Source of the DNA: Paenibacillus campinasensis
GTDB lineage: Bacteria > Bacillota > Bacilli > Paenibacillales > Paenibacillaceae
Assembly (NCBI RefSeq): GCF_002272015.1
Contig: NZ_NPBY01000003.1
Coordinates: forward strand, 1 to 64,000
Direction: 5' to 3'
Length of the DNA: 64,000 nt
Shown piece by piece: positions 1 to 8,256 of this stretch. Numbering within the stretch: position 1 is the stretch's first letter; every line of letters starts with the position of its first letter. A model generated the notes under the pieces. The model saw only the letters and a list, made by a program, of their open reading frames with translations. It was not told the DNA's origin and did not search any database. Position numbers and translations under genes: made by a program.

Positions 1-129
1 ACTCTTGGCCCAATGGTTCGCAGGCACATCTTTAAATCTCCCGGAAGCTTGCACTTCATGGACGGGCCCCCCGCCGACTGTAGTGAGCGCGATTATACCG
101 GCTAATAGTCCTTTGATCAGTTTTTTCAT
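1..129 (-). CDS. SLH-domain surface protein (N-terminal fragment)
   Basis: The first 43 codons of a minus-strand gene that leaves the window at base 1. It starts with ATG at 129, preceded by an AAAGGAG ribosome site. The peptide begins MKKLIKGLLAGIIALTT, a typical signal peptide with a likely cut near VQA-SG, followed directly by GRFKDVPANHWAKS, the opening of an S-layer homology domain (F-x-D-V-x-x-x-H-W-A). SLH domains bind secondary cell-wall polymer, so the product should be held at the cell surface. What follows the first SLH repeat cannot be seen. It is divergent from the AraC sensor gene that begins at 405. Confidence 0.85.
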   Translation of the reverse strand, partial: MKKLIKGLLAGIIALTTVGGGPVHEVQASGRFKDVPANHWAKS

Positions 130-286
130 AAATAAAGCGACTCCTTTTATTAACATCTTTCCTAATATCAATATATCAAAATGAATTCGAATTCGTCGAA
201 CCCATTATAGATCACCTAAACGAACAGACGGCTGTGCTGAATCCGTGATGCAGGAGAGAGATCGGGAGGTTTACTTTCGTTTCTCG

Positions 287-316
287 TTGACGAATTTGAA
301 GGTCGTCTTTTACAAT
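287..316 (+). promoter_or_regulatory. SigA-type promoter of the AraC sensor gene
   Basis: TTGACG (287-292), an 18-base spacer and TACAAT (311-316) lie about 90 bases ahead of the start at 405. This is a good match to a vegetative promoter. It is inferred from sequence only. Confidence 0.55.
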
Positions 317-321
317 ACCGA

Positions 322-335
322 GGTAAGCGCTTTCT
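322..335 (+). promoter_or_regulatory. cre-like / LacI-family operator
   Basis: GGTAAGCGCTTTCT sits right after the -10 box, where transcription would start. It matches 12 of 14 positions of the cre consensus TGNNANCGNNNNCA and has the AAGCGCTT core of LacI/CcpA-family operators. CcpA binding here would block initiation when a preferred sugar is present; this is inference. Confidence 0.5.
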
Positions 336-404
336 TTTACGGTGACAAAAAAGTGTCGGTTAAGCATGGCAAGTCCACAGGCGTTTGAGGATCGGAGGGG
401 TGAA

Positions 405-2654
405 ATGAAAAAGAACTGGTATCGGCGAATGTTATTATCTTATTTCCCTATTTTTTTCGTAACGATGGCTGTGCTCATATTCATTTTTATTATTGTCGTA
501 AGTGATATTTCGTACAAGCAAACGGTCAAAGCCGACCGGATCACGACCGATTACGTGGTAGGCCGGCTGAGCAGTTCGCTCAAAGGAATTGAAATGGACG
601 TGCTGAAGGAAATCGAAAAAAATAAACGTTACGAGGATTTTCTGAATGTGGCGCTTACCGAGCAGAACAGCCAGATTATCATTGACGTGGCGGGCAGCTT
701 GCGCGAGCTGGTAGCCAGCGACAGCTTGATTCACTCGATATACATTTATCGCATTCAAGACGAAAAGGTGCTGACACGGAGCGGGCTCGTGGACTCGGAC
801 AGGTTCGCCGACCGCTCCTTCATCGAACAAGCGTTGATCAGGCTGGATACCCGAAGCTGGTCACCTATCCGAAGCTATAGGGAATTCGGCTTGGACCAGG
901 AGAAGCAGGTTGTCTCCATGTATAAAAGGGAACCTCTGCCCTTCGGCAATGATGGCCTGGTGGTCATCAATATTGATGTCTACGCTGTAGAGCAGATGAT
1001 TCGCTCGATGAACAGCAATGAGGTTTCCTTTCTGGATGTACGGGATGCTTCGGGAGAGCTGTTGTTTTCTACCCGTTCAGCCGATGCAGGCAAGGATGAT
1101 CAGCAAGGGAAAGTTGTGAATCGGATCACGCTGGATTTGCTCGGCTGGCAGTTTGAGAGTGGCATTGCGGCCGGTCACCTATTTTTATGGGTATCGCTTA
1201 TTTCTTATATATGGGTAGTAATCGGTATCGTTACGGTTGTGCTCGCTTTGATCTACATCGTGTTTATTACGAAAAGAAATTATAAGCCGATTCGAACGAT
1301 GATGAGCCGGATTGAGTCGCTTCACGAACGGGAGGATGCACCGAGTCTAAATCGGGATGAGATGGCCCTGATTGATCAAACGTTGGAGAATCTGATACGT
1401 CAGGCAGCCGATTTTGAGAAGCAGCAGCGGGAGAATCTGCTGGTTAGCCGGCGTCAACTGTTCTATGACATTATGCTGGGCGAGAAGCTAAGCAGGCTGG
1501 ATGAACGCTTGAAGAAGCTCGGGGTGCATCCTGATATGGAGGATCCTCAGTTGGCATTCGTGGTGGTGGAGATCAGAAACTACCATGATTTTCGCAGCAC
1601 ATTCTCGGAGCGGGACCAGCGCACGCTGAAATTTGCCTTAACCAATGTGCTGCAGGAGCTTGCTCAAATGGAGGGCATGTATTGCTGGGCGGAATGGGTC
1701 GCCGAGGAGAGGATGGGCATGATTGTTGGCGTAAGCAACAGTCATTCCTCCGCGTTACATCATATCAAAGGGTTTGCGGATAAAGGAAGGGAGTGGGTTG
1801 AGCAGCATCTGCGCTTTTCTCTCTTGTTCTGCATCGGGCAGCTGGAGGTGGATTGGCAGCATATGAAGCGTTCCTATAAAGCAGCGGAGGATGTGCTGCA
1901 GCATAAGCTATCGCTCGGGAAAGAAGCGATTATGATCAGCGAGGACTTGCCGGAGGCGTCGGACCGCAGATGGTATGAATATGTATTAATCAGCTCGGAG
2001 TTGGTGAAGGAATTTCGGCATCTGGACGGCGAGTGGCGCACCTGCATGGAGAGGCTGTTCGAGCAAATGAAAAAGGATTGCTTGAAGGATGAGGACATTC
2101 GTACGGTGCTGCAAATGATGATGGATATGCTGGGATATGAATTGTCCTCCATGTCTGATGATTTATATGACCATCTTGAGAACCCGAAAATGGTCACACA
2201 GCTGAATGTTGATGGAACGGCAGGATCGCTGGAGGATTTAAAGGCATGTTACTTCGAGCATTTAACGGAAGTATACCGCTTGTACGTGGCGCACAGCGAA
2301 ACGAAAAACCATCGTGCGATGATCGGCGAGATCAAGGCTTATATCGAAGAGAATTTTGAGAATCCAGACCTGTCCCTGAAGCATTTAAGCGACCGGTTTC
2401 ATATTTCCCCGAAATACGCCAGTTATTTGTTCAAAGAAGAATTCAACCTGAAATTTGTTGATTTTATCGTGAAGCTGCGAATGGAGCGGGCACAGCAATT
2501 GCTTGCTGAAACCAATGAGACGATACAGAATATTTCGACTCAGGTCGGCTACGCCAATTCGATTACGTTTGGCCGCGTGTTCAAACGAGTGGTAGGTGTT
2601 ACGCCGGGAGAGTACCGGAGATTGAAGATAAGGCCTGACAAAACCCGCCATTGA
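405..2654 (+). CDS. Membrane-bound AraC-family sensor regulator
   Basis: A 749-residue one-piece sensor and transcription factor. A first transmembrane helix (about residues 7-32) is followed by an extracellular sensor region of roughly 220 residues, a second helix (around 265-290, LFLWVSLISYIWVVIGIVTV), a cytoplasmic linker and a C-terminal AraC double helix-turn-helix (about 640-740) with the family ending VGYANSITFGRVFKRVVGVTPGEYR. An upstream in-frame start at 342 is possible, but ATG 405 has GGAGGGG at good spacing. It probably senses a sugar or a loaded binding protein outside the cell and activates the importer genes immediately downstream. Proteins of this design are common in Paenibacillus beside LplA-type importers. 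The substrate is not readable from sequence; the neighbouring GH105 enzyme suggests a uronate-containing oligosaccharide. Confidence 0.88.
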   Translation: MKKNWYRRMLLSYFPIFFVTMAVLIFIFIIVVSDISYKQTVKADRITTDYVVGRLSSSLKGIEMDVLKEIEKNKRYEDFLNVALTEQNSQIIIDVAGSLRELVASDSLIHSIYIYRIQDEKVLTRSGLVDSDRFADRSFIEQALIRLDTRSWSPIRSYREFGLDQEKQVVSMYKREPLPFGNDGLVVINIDVYAVEQMIRSMNSNEVSFLDVRDASGELLFSTRSADAGKDDQQGKVVNRITLDLLGWQFESGIAAGHLFLWVSLISYIWVVIGIVTVVLALIYIVFITKRNYKPIRTMMSRIESLHEREDAPSLNRDEMALIDQTLENLIRQAADFEKQQRENLLVSRRQLFYDIMLGEKLSRLDERLKKLGVHPDMEDPQLAFVVVEIRNYHDFRSTFSERDQRTLKFALTNVLQELAQMEGMYCWAEWVAEERMGMIVGVSNSHSSALHHIKGFADKGREWVEQHLRFSLLFCIGQLEVDWQHMKRSYKAAEDVLQHKLSLGKEAIMISEDLPEASDRRWYEYVLISSELVKEFRHLDGEWRTCMERLFEQMKKDCLKDEDIRTVLQMMMDMLGYELSSMSDDLYDHLENPKMVTQLNVDGTAGSLEDLKACYFEHLTEVYRLYVAHSETKNHRAMIGEIKAYIEENFENPDLSLKHLSDRFHISPKYASYLFKEEFNLKFVDFIVKLRMERAQQLLAETNETIQNISTQVGYANSITFGRVFKRVVGVTPGEYRRLKIRPDKTRH

Positions 2655-2876
2655 CAGCATTTCATGAAAAAGGTTTATTGCGCGAATCCGCTTTATCCCA
2701 CCACTGAAAAGCTAAATCCACAACAGTTTATCGCTTTGAAACAAGTTTATTGCCGCTTTATCCGGTATCATGCCATACTTTGGTCATTCCGAAGAGACCG
2801 ACAACCACGATTATGAAAACGCCATCATTCATGGGCTCGTCGGATGAACATCATAATCGAAGAAGGGGATGGTAAG

Positions 2877-4484
2877 ATGCTTGGAAATACAAAAAGAAAC
2901 GGGATGGCGATGGTTTCTGTCATTCTAGCGGTCCTGCTGCTGTTCACGGCCTGCTCGTCCAATTCAAACTCCAATGAGTCAGGCGGATCAAGCGGGTCGG
3001 AATCCGGACAACGGGTGACGCTCAAGATCGAAGTGTTCGATAGAGGAAACTCTCCAGCAGGGTCCACCATCACGGACAACTACTTGACAAGATACGTTCA
3101 GGAGAACTTCGGCGATCCCAACAATATCGATGTTGAATTCGTACCCGTACCCCGCTCCGAAGAGGTGGAGAAGCTGAATGTGTTGATGGCAAGCGGCAGC
3201 GATGTGCCGGATATCGTGTTCACGTATGATACGAATACATTTAACCGCTATGCTTCACAGGGAGGCTTGACCGATCTGGCTCCGCTGCTTGAAGAGCATG
3301 CTCCGAATTTAACGGCTTTCCTCGGTGAAGACATCCTGCAGTACGGCCTTTATGAAGGCACACAATACGCGGTTCCGGCCAAGCGCTCGCAAGTCGGCAA
3401 ATATGCTTCCTTTATCCGCCAGGATTGGCTTGATAAGCTGGGGCTTGATGTGCCGAAAACGACAGAGGAGCTGTATGAAGTGCTGAAGGCTTTCAAAGAG
3501 AAAGACCCGGGTGAGACGGGGGGACAAGTCATTCCGTTAGCCATGACGGTGGCAAATGCCCAGTATGAGCCGCTGATCTGGTCTTTCATCGAGCCGCTCA
3601 CGGAAGAACAGAGCTACACGCTGACGCAAACACTCGGCTCCAATGATTATCCGACCCTTCTGCCAGGCTTTAAGGAAGCGCTGCAGTTTATGAATAAGCT
3701 GTACAACGAAGGATTGATGAGCAGGGACTTTGCGCTGGATACAGATAAGAAAAAGCTAGGCGAGGACGTTTCTTCAGGCAAAGTAGGCTTCTTCAGCGAG
3801 GACGATGTTAATCCATTCTACGAGAACGGCATGTATGCTACTTTGCAAAAGAACGTCCCAGGTGCCACCTTAGCTGCGGTGGATGTCTATTTAAATCCTG
3901 AAGGCAAGTATGCCAAACCGATGTACAATCCGAACGGCATGTATATTATGGTGCCGAAATCGAGCAATCGTGCCGTTGAAGCCATCAAGTATCTCGAATG
4001 GATGGCCACCGACGATCACCTGTTCCACATGCAGAACGGCGTTGAAGGAGAGAACTACACGATGGTAGACGACGTTCCCGTTGCGATGGAGAATCAAACG
4101 GAGGAAGCGCTGAACCGCCTGTACAATAGTGGCGACATGGCGATCATCTCCAACGGCAAGCAGCTTGGAAGCGAGGAGCTGAATCTGAGAGCGAGAGCGA
4201 TGCAATTCCCGAAAGAATATCAGGATATTGTAGCGATCGCGCAGGAGCTTGCCAATACCGATCTGATTGAGCCGGTGGTCCTGAGCAGACCTATTGATGC
4301 CCAGACGAAATACGGGACAACATTGCAGGAGAAATTCAAAGAGATGCTTGTAAAAACAACGATGGCAAAGCCGGACCAATTCGACAACGTGTATGAAACG
4401 ATGATGAAGGACTATATGGCAAGTGGAGGACAGGCGATCCTCGACGAGCGCACAGCTGTCTATCAAGAGATGCAGTCCAAATAA
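2877..4484 (+). CDS. Oligosaccharide ABC importer, lipoprotein binding subunit (LplA-like)
   Basis: A 535-residue extracellular solute-binding protein of the LplA/YtcQ type. It has a signal peptide with lipobox LFTAC, so it should be lipid-anchored at the outer face of the membrane, followed by a Ser/Asn/Gly-rich spacer. ATG 2877 was chosen over the in-frame ATG at 2844 because of its purine-rich leader (GAAGGGGATGG). Family motifs include NVLMASGSDVPDIV and the FIRQDWLDKLGLDVPKT stretch. It lacks the DPDGNG calcium-loop motif found in three other binding proteins of this window. It should hand its ligand to the two permeases encoded just downstream. Confidence 0.9.
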   Translation: MLGNTKRNGMAMVSVILAVLLLFTACSSNSNSNESGGSSGSESGQRVTLKIEVFDRGNSPAGSTITDNYLTRYVQENFGDPNNIDVEFVPVPRSEEVEKLNVLMASGSDVPDIVFTYDTNTFNRYASQGGLTDLAPLLEEHAPNLTAFLGEDILQYGLYEGTQYAVPAKRSQVGKYASFIRQDWLDKLGLDVPKTTEELYEVLKAFKEKDPGETGGQVIPLAMTVANAQYEPLIWSFIEPLTEEQSYTLTQTLGSNDYPTLLPGFKEALQFMNKLYNEGLMSRDFALDTDKKKLGEDVSSGKVGFFSEDDVNPFYENGMYATLQKNVPGATLAAVDVYLNPEGKYAKPMYNPNGMYIMVPKSSNRAVEAIKYLEWMATDDHLFHMQNGVEGENYTMVDDVPVAMENQTEEALNRLYNSGDMAIISNGKQLGSEELNLRARAMQFPKEYQDIVAIAQELANTDLIEPVVLSRPIDAQTKYGTTLQEKFKEMLVKTTMAKPDQFDNVYETMMKDYMASGGQAILDERTAVYQEMQSK

Positions 4485-4504
4485 AGTCAGGTTTGGTCAT
4501 AACG

Positions 4505-4543
4505 GGAGACTGAGCTCGGGTGATCTCTCGATCTCTCGTCTCC
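4505..4543 (+). other. Intercistronic hairpin between binding protein and permease genes
   Basis: GGAGAC (4505-4510) pairs with GTCTCC (4538-4543), and further pairing is possible inside (GAG with CTC). No T-run follows. A hairpin between a binding-protein gene and its permease genes commonly allows a higher binding-protein level through mRNA stability; here that role is inferred. Confidence 0.4.
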
Positions 4544-4575
4544 TGTGTGAACCAATCGCATAGGGAGGGGCCGCT

Positions 4576-5478
4576 GTGAGTTCAAAAGTATATTTCCGCA
4601 GATATTGGCAGCTGTATGCGCTGGTTATGCTGCCGCTGGCATTTTTCATCATATTCAAGTACGGTCCGATGTACGGGATCCAAATCGCGTTTAAAGACTT
4701 CAACTTTTTTCAAGGGATCCAAGGAAGCGAATGGATCGGGTTCGAGGCATTCCGAGAAGTATTTGGCATGCGGGACTTTTACCTTACACTTCGCAATACG
4801 CTGATGCTCAATTTTCTGGATTTAGTCGTCTCGTTCCCGGCACCGATCATCTTGGCTATTCTGCTCTACGAGATGAGGACCGTCTGGTTTAAGAAGCTAT
4901 CCCAAACCATTCTGTATATCCCTCACTTTATATCCTGGGTGATTATCGGTGGTATCGCTGCCCAGGTGTTCGGCACACAGTCCGGCATGATCAACAATGT
5001 TATCACTTCACTGGGATATGAGGCTATACCATTTCTCACAGAGAAAAATATTTGGCTTGTGACGTACCTACTGATCGGCGTATGGCAAAGTGCGGGCTGG
5101 GGAACGATCATCTATTTAGCGGCGTTGACCGGCATCAATAGAGAATTGTTTGAAGCGGCAAGCATCGATGGCGCCGGCAGAATGAAACGGATATGGCATA
5201 TTACGCTCCCGGGTCTCAAACCGACGATTGTTATGCTGCTCATTATTAATCTGGGGCATCTGATCACGATCGGCTTCGATCGTCCGTATGTGATCGGCAA
5301 CTTGGCCGTGCGCGAATATTCTGATGTATTAAGCACCTTTGTATATCGGATTGGTCTTCAATCCGGCCAATATACGCTGGCTACCGTCGTTGGCTTATTT
5401 CAGGCTGTCGTAGGGCTGGTTATGGTTCTTTCGGCCAACTATATCTCCAAGAAACTCACGGACGAAGGCATTATGTGA
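4576..5478 (+). CDS. Oligosaccharide ABC importer permease, LplB-like
   Basis: A 300-residue inner-membrane permease of the binding-protein-dependent (MalF/LplB) class with about six transmembrane helices. The EAA loop that contacts the ATPase is present as ELFEAASIDGAGRMKRIWHITLP (split here only by reading order), and the N-terminal FKYGPMYGIQIAFKDFN motif is typical of LplB proteins. Translation begins with GTG at 4576 after AGGGAGGGG. It pairs with the LplC-like permease encoded next. No ATPase gene lies nearby, so a shared MsmX-type ATPase is expected. Confidence 0.92.
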   Translation: MSSKVYFRRYWQLYALVMLPLAFFIIFKYGPMYGIQIAFKDFNFFQGIQGSEWIGFEAFREVFGMRDFYLTLRNTLMLNFLDLVVSFPAPIILAILLYEMRTVWFKKLSQTILYIPHFISWVIIGGIAAQVFGTQSGMINNVITSLGYEAIPFLTEKNIWLVTYLLIGVWQSAGWGTIIYLAALTGINRELFEAASIDGAGRMKRIWHITLPGLKPTIVMLLIINLGHLITIGFDRPYVIGNLAVREYSDVLSTFVYRIGLQSGQYTLATVVGLFQAVVGLVMVLSANYISKKLTDEGIM

Positions 5479-5545
5479 GGGGAGCGGGATACGGTGAAAT
5501 GGCTGCCAATGCAAGGGATGATTTACTGGAAAGGAGCGGACGTCT

Positions 5546-6421
5546 GTGAGTGAGCAAACAGCCAATCGCGTGTTCAATACTGTCAATTTTATAGTTTTAA
5601 CGATCGCCACACTGCTGTGTCTGGCTCCATTTATTCATATATTAGCAGTTTCCTTAAGCTCACCAGGACCTATTCTATCGGGAAAAGTCAATCTGATTCC
5701 GGTTGAGATTAATTTTGAATCCTACAAGCAGGTCTTTACCGATTCTTCGATGATACGTTCCCTTGGCTTCACGGTGATGCTGACCACTTTATTCACAGTG
5801 CTCTGCATGATCATGACCATCGCGGCCGGGTATCCATTGTCGAAGAGAAAGCTGAGGGGGCGCAAGCTGCTTATGACCGTCGTGGTCATCACGATGTTCT
5901 TCAGCGGCGGCATCATACCGGAGTACATTCTGGTCCGCAGTCTGAATTTGCTTGATACGATCTGGGCGCTCGTACTGCCCGGTTTGATTAATCCGTTCTA
6001 TTTAATCATATTGATCACCTTCTTTAATAATATTCCCGAGAGTCTGGAGGAGTCTGCGGAGATCGACGGCAGCAGTCATTTCCGAACGTTGATCGGCATT
6101 ATCCTTCCGCTGTCACTCCCCGTCATCGCCACGCTCAGCCTGTTCTATGCGGTAGGACGGTGGAATGGATTTCAAGATACGCTCATGTACATCAACAGTC
6201 CGGAGCTGTACCCGCTGCAGCTGAAGTTGTACCAGCTGATCCAGAATAACATGATTACCGATCTGCTGGCGGCGGAAGGAGCGGGAGCTGTTGCGAAGCT
6301 CGTGCCCGAAGGATTAAAGGCGGCAAGCGTCATGTTTGCTACGGTTCCGATTCTGCTTGTGTACCCGTGGCTGCAGCGTTATTTTGTCAACGGAGTCATG
6401 ATTGGCGCAATTAAGGGATGA
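5546..6421 (+). CDS. Oligosaccharide ABC importer permease, LplC/YtcP-like
   Basis: A 291-residue permease of the MalG/LplC class with six predicted helices and the EAA loop SLEESAEIDGSSHFRTLIGIILPLS. It ends with the family tail RYFVNGVMIGAIKG. It starts with GTG at 5546 behind AAAGGAGCGG. It forms the second half of the channel with the preceding permease. It is followed after 47 bases by enzyme genes in the same direction, so importer and enzymes are probably co-transcribed. Confidence 0.92.
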   Translation: MSEQTANRVFNTVNFIVLTIATLLCLAPFIHILAVSLSSPGPILSGKVNLIPVEINFESYKQVFTDSSMIRSLGFTVMLTTLFTVLCMIMTIAAGYPLSKRKLRGRKLLMTVVVITMFFSGGIIPEYILVRSLNLLDTIWALVLPGLINPFYLIILITFFNNIPESLEESAEIDGSSHFRTLIGIILPLSLPVIATLSLFYAVGRWNGFQDTLMYINSPELYPLQLKLYQLIQNNMITDLLAAEGAGAVAKLVPEGLKAASVMFATVPILLVYPWLQRYFVNGVMIGAIKG

Positions 6422-6468
6422 CATGACCAGCGTTACCGTGACATTTATAAGAAAGTGTGGGGAGATAT

Positions 6469-8211
6469 GTGGCGATATATGACAAGTTAGTTGCAGCGAA
6501 TGATGAATTCGCACAGATGGCGATGGAGCATCAGGTGCTTGATAAGGAAAGCCGCTTCCACGGAGGCGTCGTTGATCCGGCAAACGGCCTAGCCTGGCCG
6601 AGTCACGGCGGAACACCAAAAGATATGGCAACCTGGGCCTGTGCCCTCGTGAACAAGGATTCCCGATTTTATCACGATGATGAGCTGGTGCATCGTTTGG
6701 AACTGGCTGCGGAGTTTATGCTCCGGTCCCAGCATGAAGACGGCTCGATTTCCCCGCCATGGACCAATCTTCATTCCCCGCCGGACACGGCCTTCGTTGT
6801 AAGCGGGCTAGCCCAAGTGTATGCGCTGCTGAGCAGCCATGCTGACCGATATGAGCGGTTACAGAAGGTGGTGGCGGATATTTATACGTTTCTGGAGCGA
6901 ACGATTCCCGTTCTGCTCACGGGCGGATGCCATACTCCCAATCACCGATGGGTGATATCCTCAGCGCTCGGATTTATGTATAAGCTGACAGGGCGGAAGG
7001 AGCTAAAGGCCAGGGCGGAAGAATGGATTGCGGAAGGAATGGACTGTACGGAGGATGGGGAATGGACAGAACGAAGCAACGGCATTTATAACGCGGTCAG
7101 CAATATTGTGCTGTATTATGCTGCGGAGCAGCTGGAGCGGCCCGAGCTGCTCGAGCCGGTGCGCCGGAATCTTAGGATGATGGCCTATCTGGTCCACCCG
7201 GACGGAGAAGTAGTCACCGATTATTCCGGACGTCAGGATTTTGGGCATGCGCACGATATGAGCGGATATTTCCTCTGTGCCAAGCTGATGGCTCACCGCG
7301 ATCAGGATCCGTTATTCGAGGCGCTTGCCGAGCTGGCAGGCCGGTCGCTTAAGCATCCCGGCGGGTTGCCCAATCATGCGCTGCTCGGGCTGCTGCGCTA
7401 TCCGAAGCTGCTTGAGTCCACCGTAGAGGCAAGTGCCTTGCCTGACTCCTACGGCGTAATTCTTAACGGCGGATTCGCACGGGAGCACTACCTGAGCGGG
7501 ATGGAAGCCGCCGGGCATCATGGCCGGATTTATCACAGCAAGCTTCATCCTGACTTTGGCGCTCCGATTGCCCGCTATCGACGCGGAGCGACCAGCACGA
7601 CCGTCATGACAGAGACGAACTCGTTCTTCGCGCTGCGCCATGGGGCTGTACGGCTGCTGGGGGTTCAGATTGCGTCGTCCTTCGGTCCAGGCTTCGTCAA
7701 GCCGAGCCGGTTGGAGACATTAGATCAGGGTGTTCGTTTAAGTGCGCTTGAGAAAAAAGGATATTACGGCCCCGTTTCTAAGGAGGACCTGCCCGAAACG
7801 GCAAGCGGGCTTGTCAGCCCTTGGTATTTGCTGCCGCATCATTTGCGGAAGGTGACCCACGAACAGCAGCATCAGGTTGAAATCATGCTGGAGGAAACCG
7901 AACGAGGCTGGAGCATTCGAGTCCGCTGTCAAAGGGAGGAGCCGATTTTGACACAAATTTCATTTGTCCTGGGCAAGGAAGGCGTATTGGCTGGCGGAGA
8001 TCTTGAGCAGATCGCGGGCGAAACGTACTTTTGGAAGCAAGGGCCGGTTCGTTTGGCAGCAGGAGCGGATTGGATTGAACTTGAAGGCGGCGCATATGAG
8101 CATTGGGCCATGGGAATCAACAATGCCGGATACCCGGCCGATTACCGGACACTGCTTGTGAACGTGCTCACGCCTTATGACCGGACGTTCGAATTAAGAC
8201 TATCTCGTTAA
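6469..8211 (+). CDS. Putative alpha/alpha-toroid polysaccharide lyase or hydrolase
   Basis: A 580-residue protein without signal peptide, therefore probably cytoplasmic. The N-terminal two thirds are helical repeats with conserved aromatic and polar patches (MLRSQHEDGSISPPWT, NHRWVISSALG, DYSGRQDFGHAHDMSGYF), as in (alpha/alpha)n-toroid glycan-active enzymes. The C-terminal 250 residues look like beta-sandwich. This toroid plus beta-sandwich arrangement is typical of heparinase II/III-like and related polysaccharide lyases, but I cannot assign a family. GTG 6469 is preferred (GGGGAG five bases ahead); GTG 6457 is also in frame. It lies directly before a GH105 gene, whose substrates are the unsaturated uronyl sugars made by lyases, which supports a lyase role. 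Confidence 0.6.
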   Translation: MAIYDKLVAANDEFAQMAMEHQVLDKESRFHGGVVDPANGLAWPSHGGTPKDMATWACALVNKDSRFYHDDELVHRLELAAEFMLRSQHEDGSISPPWTNLHSPPDTAFVVSGLAQVYALLSSHADRYERLQKVVADIYTFLERTIPVLLTGGCHTPNHRWVISSALGFMYKLTGRKELKARAEEWIAEGMDCTEDGEWTERSNGIYNAVSNIVLYYAAEQLERPELLEPVRRNLRMMAYLVHPDGEVVTDYSGRQDFGHAHDMSGYFLCAKLMAHRDQDPLFEALAELAGRSLKHPGGLPNHALLGLLRYPKLLESTVEASALPDSYGVILNGGFAREHYLSGMEAAGHHGRIYHSKLHPDFGAPIARYRRGATSTTVMTETNSFFALRHGAVRLLGVQIASSFGPGFVKPSRLETLDQGVRLSALEKKGYYGPVSKEDLPETASGLVSPWYLLPHHLRKVTHEQQHQVEIMLEETERGWSIRVRCQREEPILTQISFVLGKEGVLAGGDLEQIAGETYFWKQGPVRLAAGADWIELEGGAYEHWAMGINNAGYPADYRTLLVNVLTPYDRTFELRLSR

Positions 8212-8256
8212 TGGGCATGCCTTTAATTCACGTGAAGGATGGGAGGAGAGAGACGC

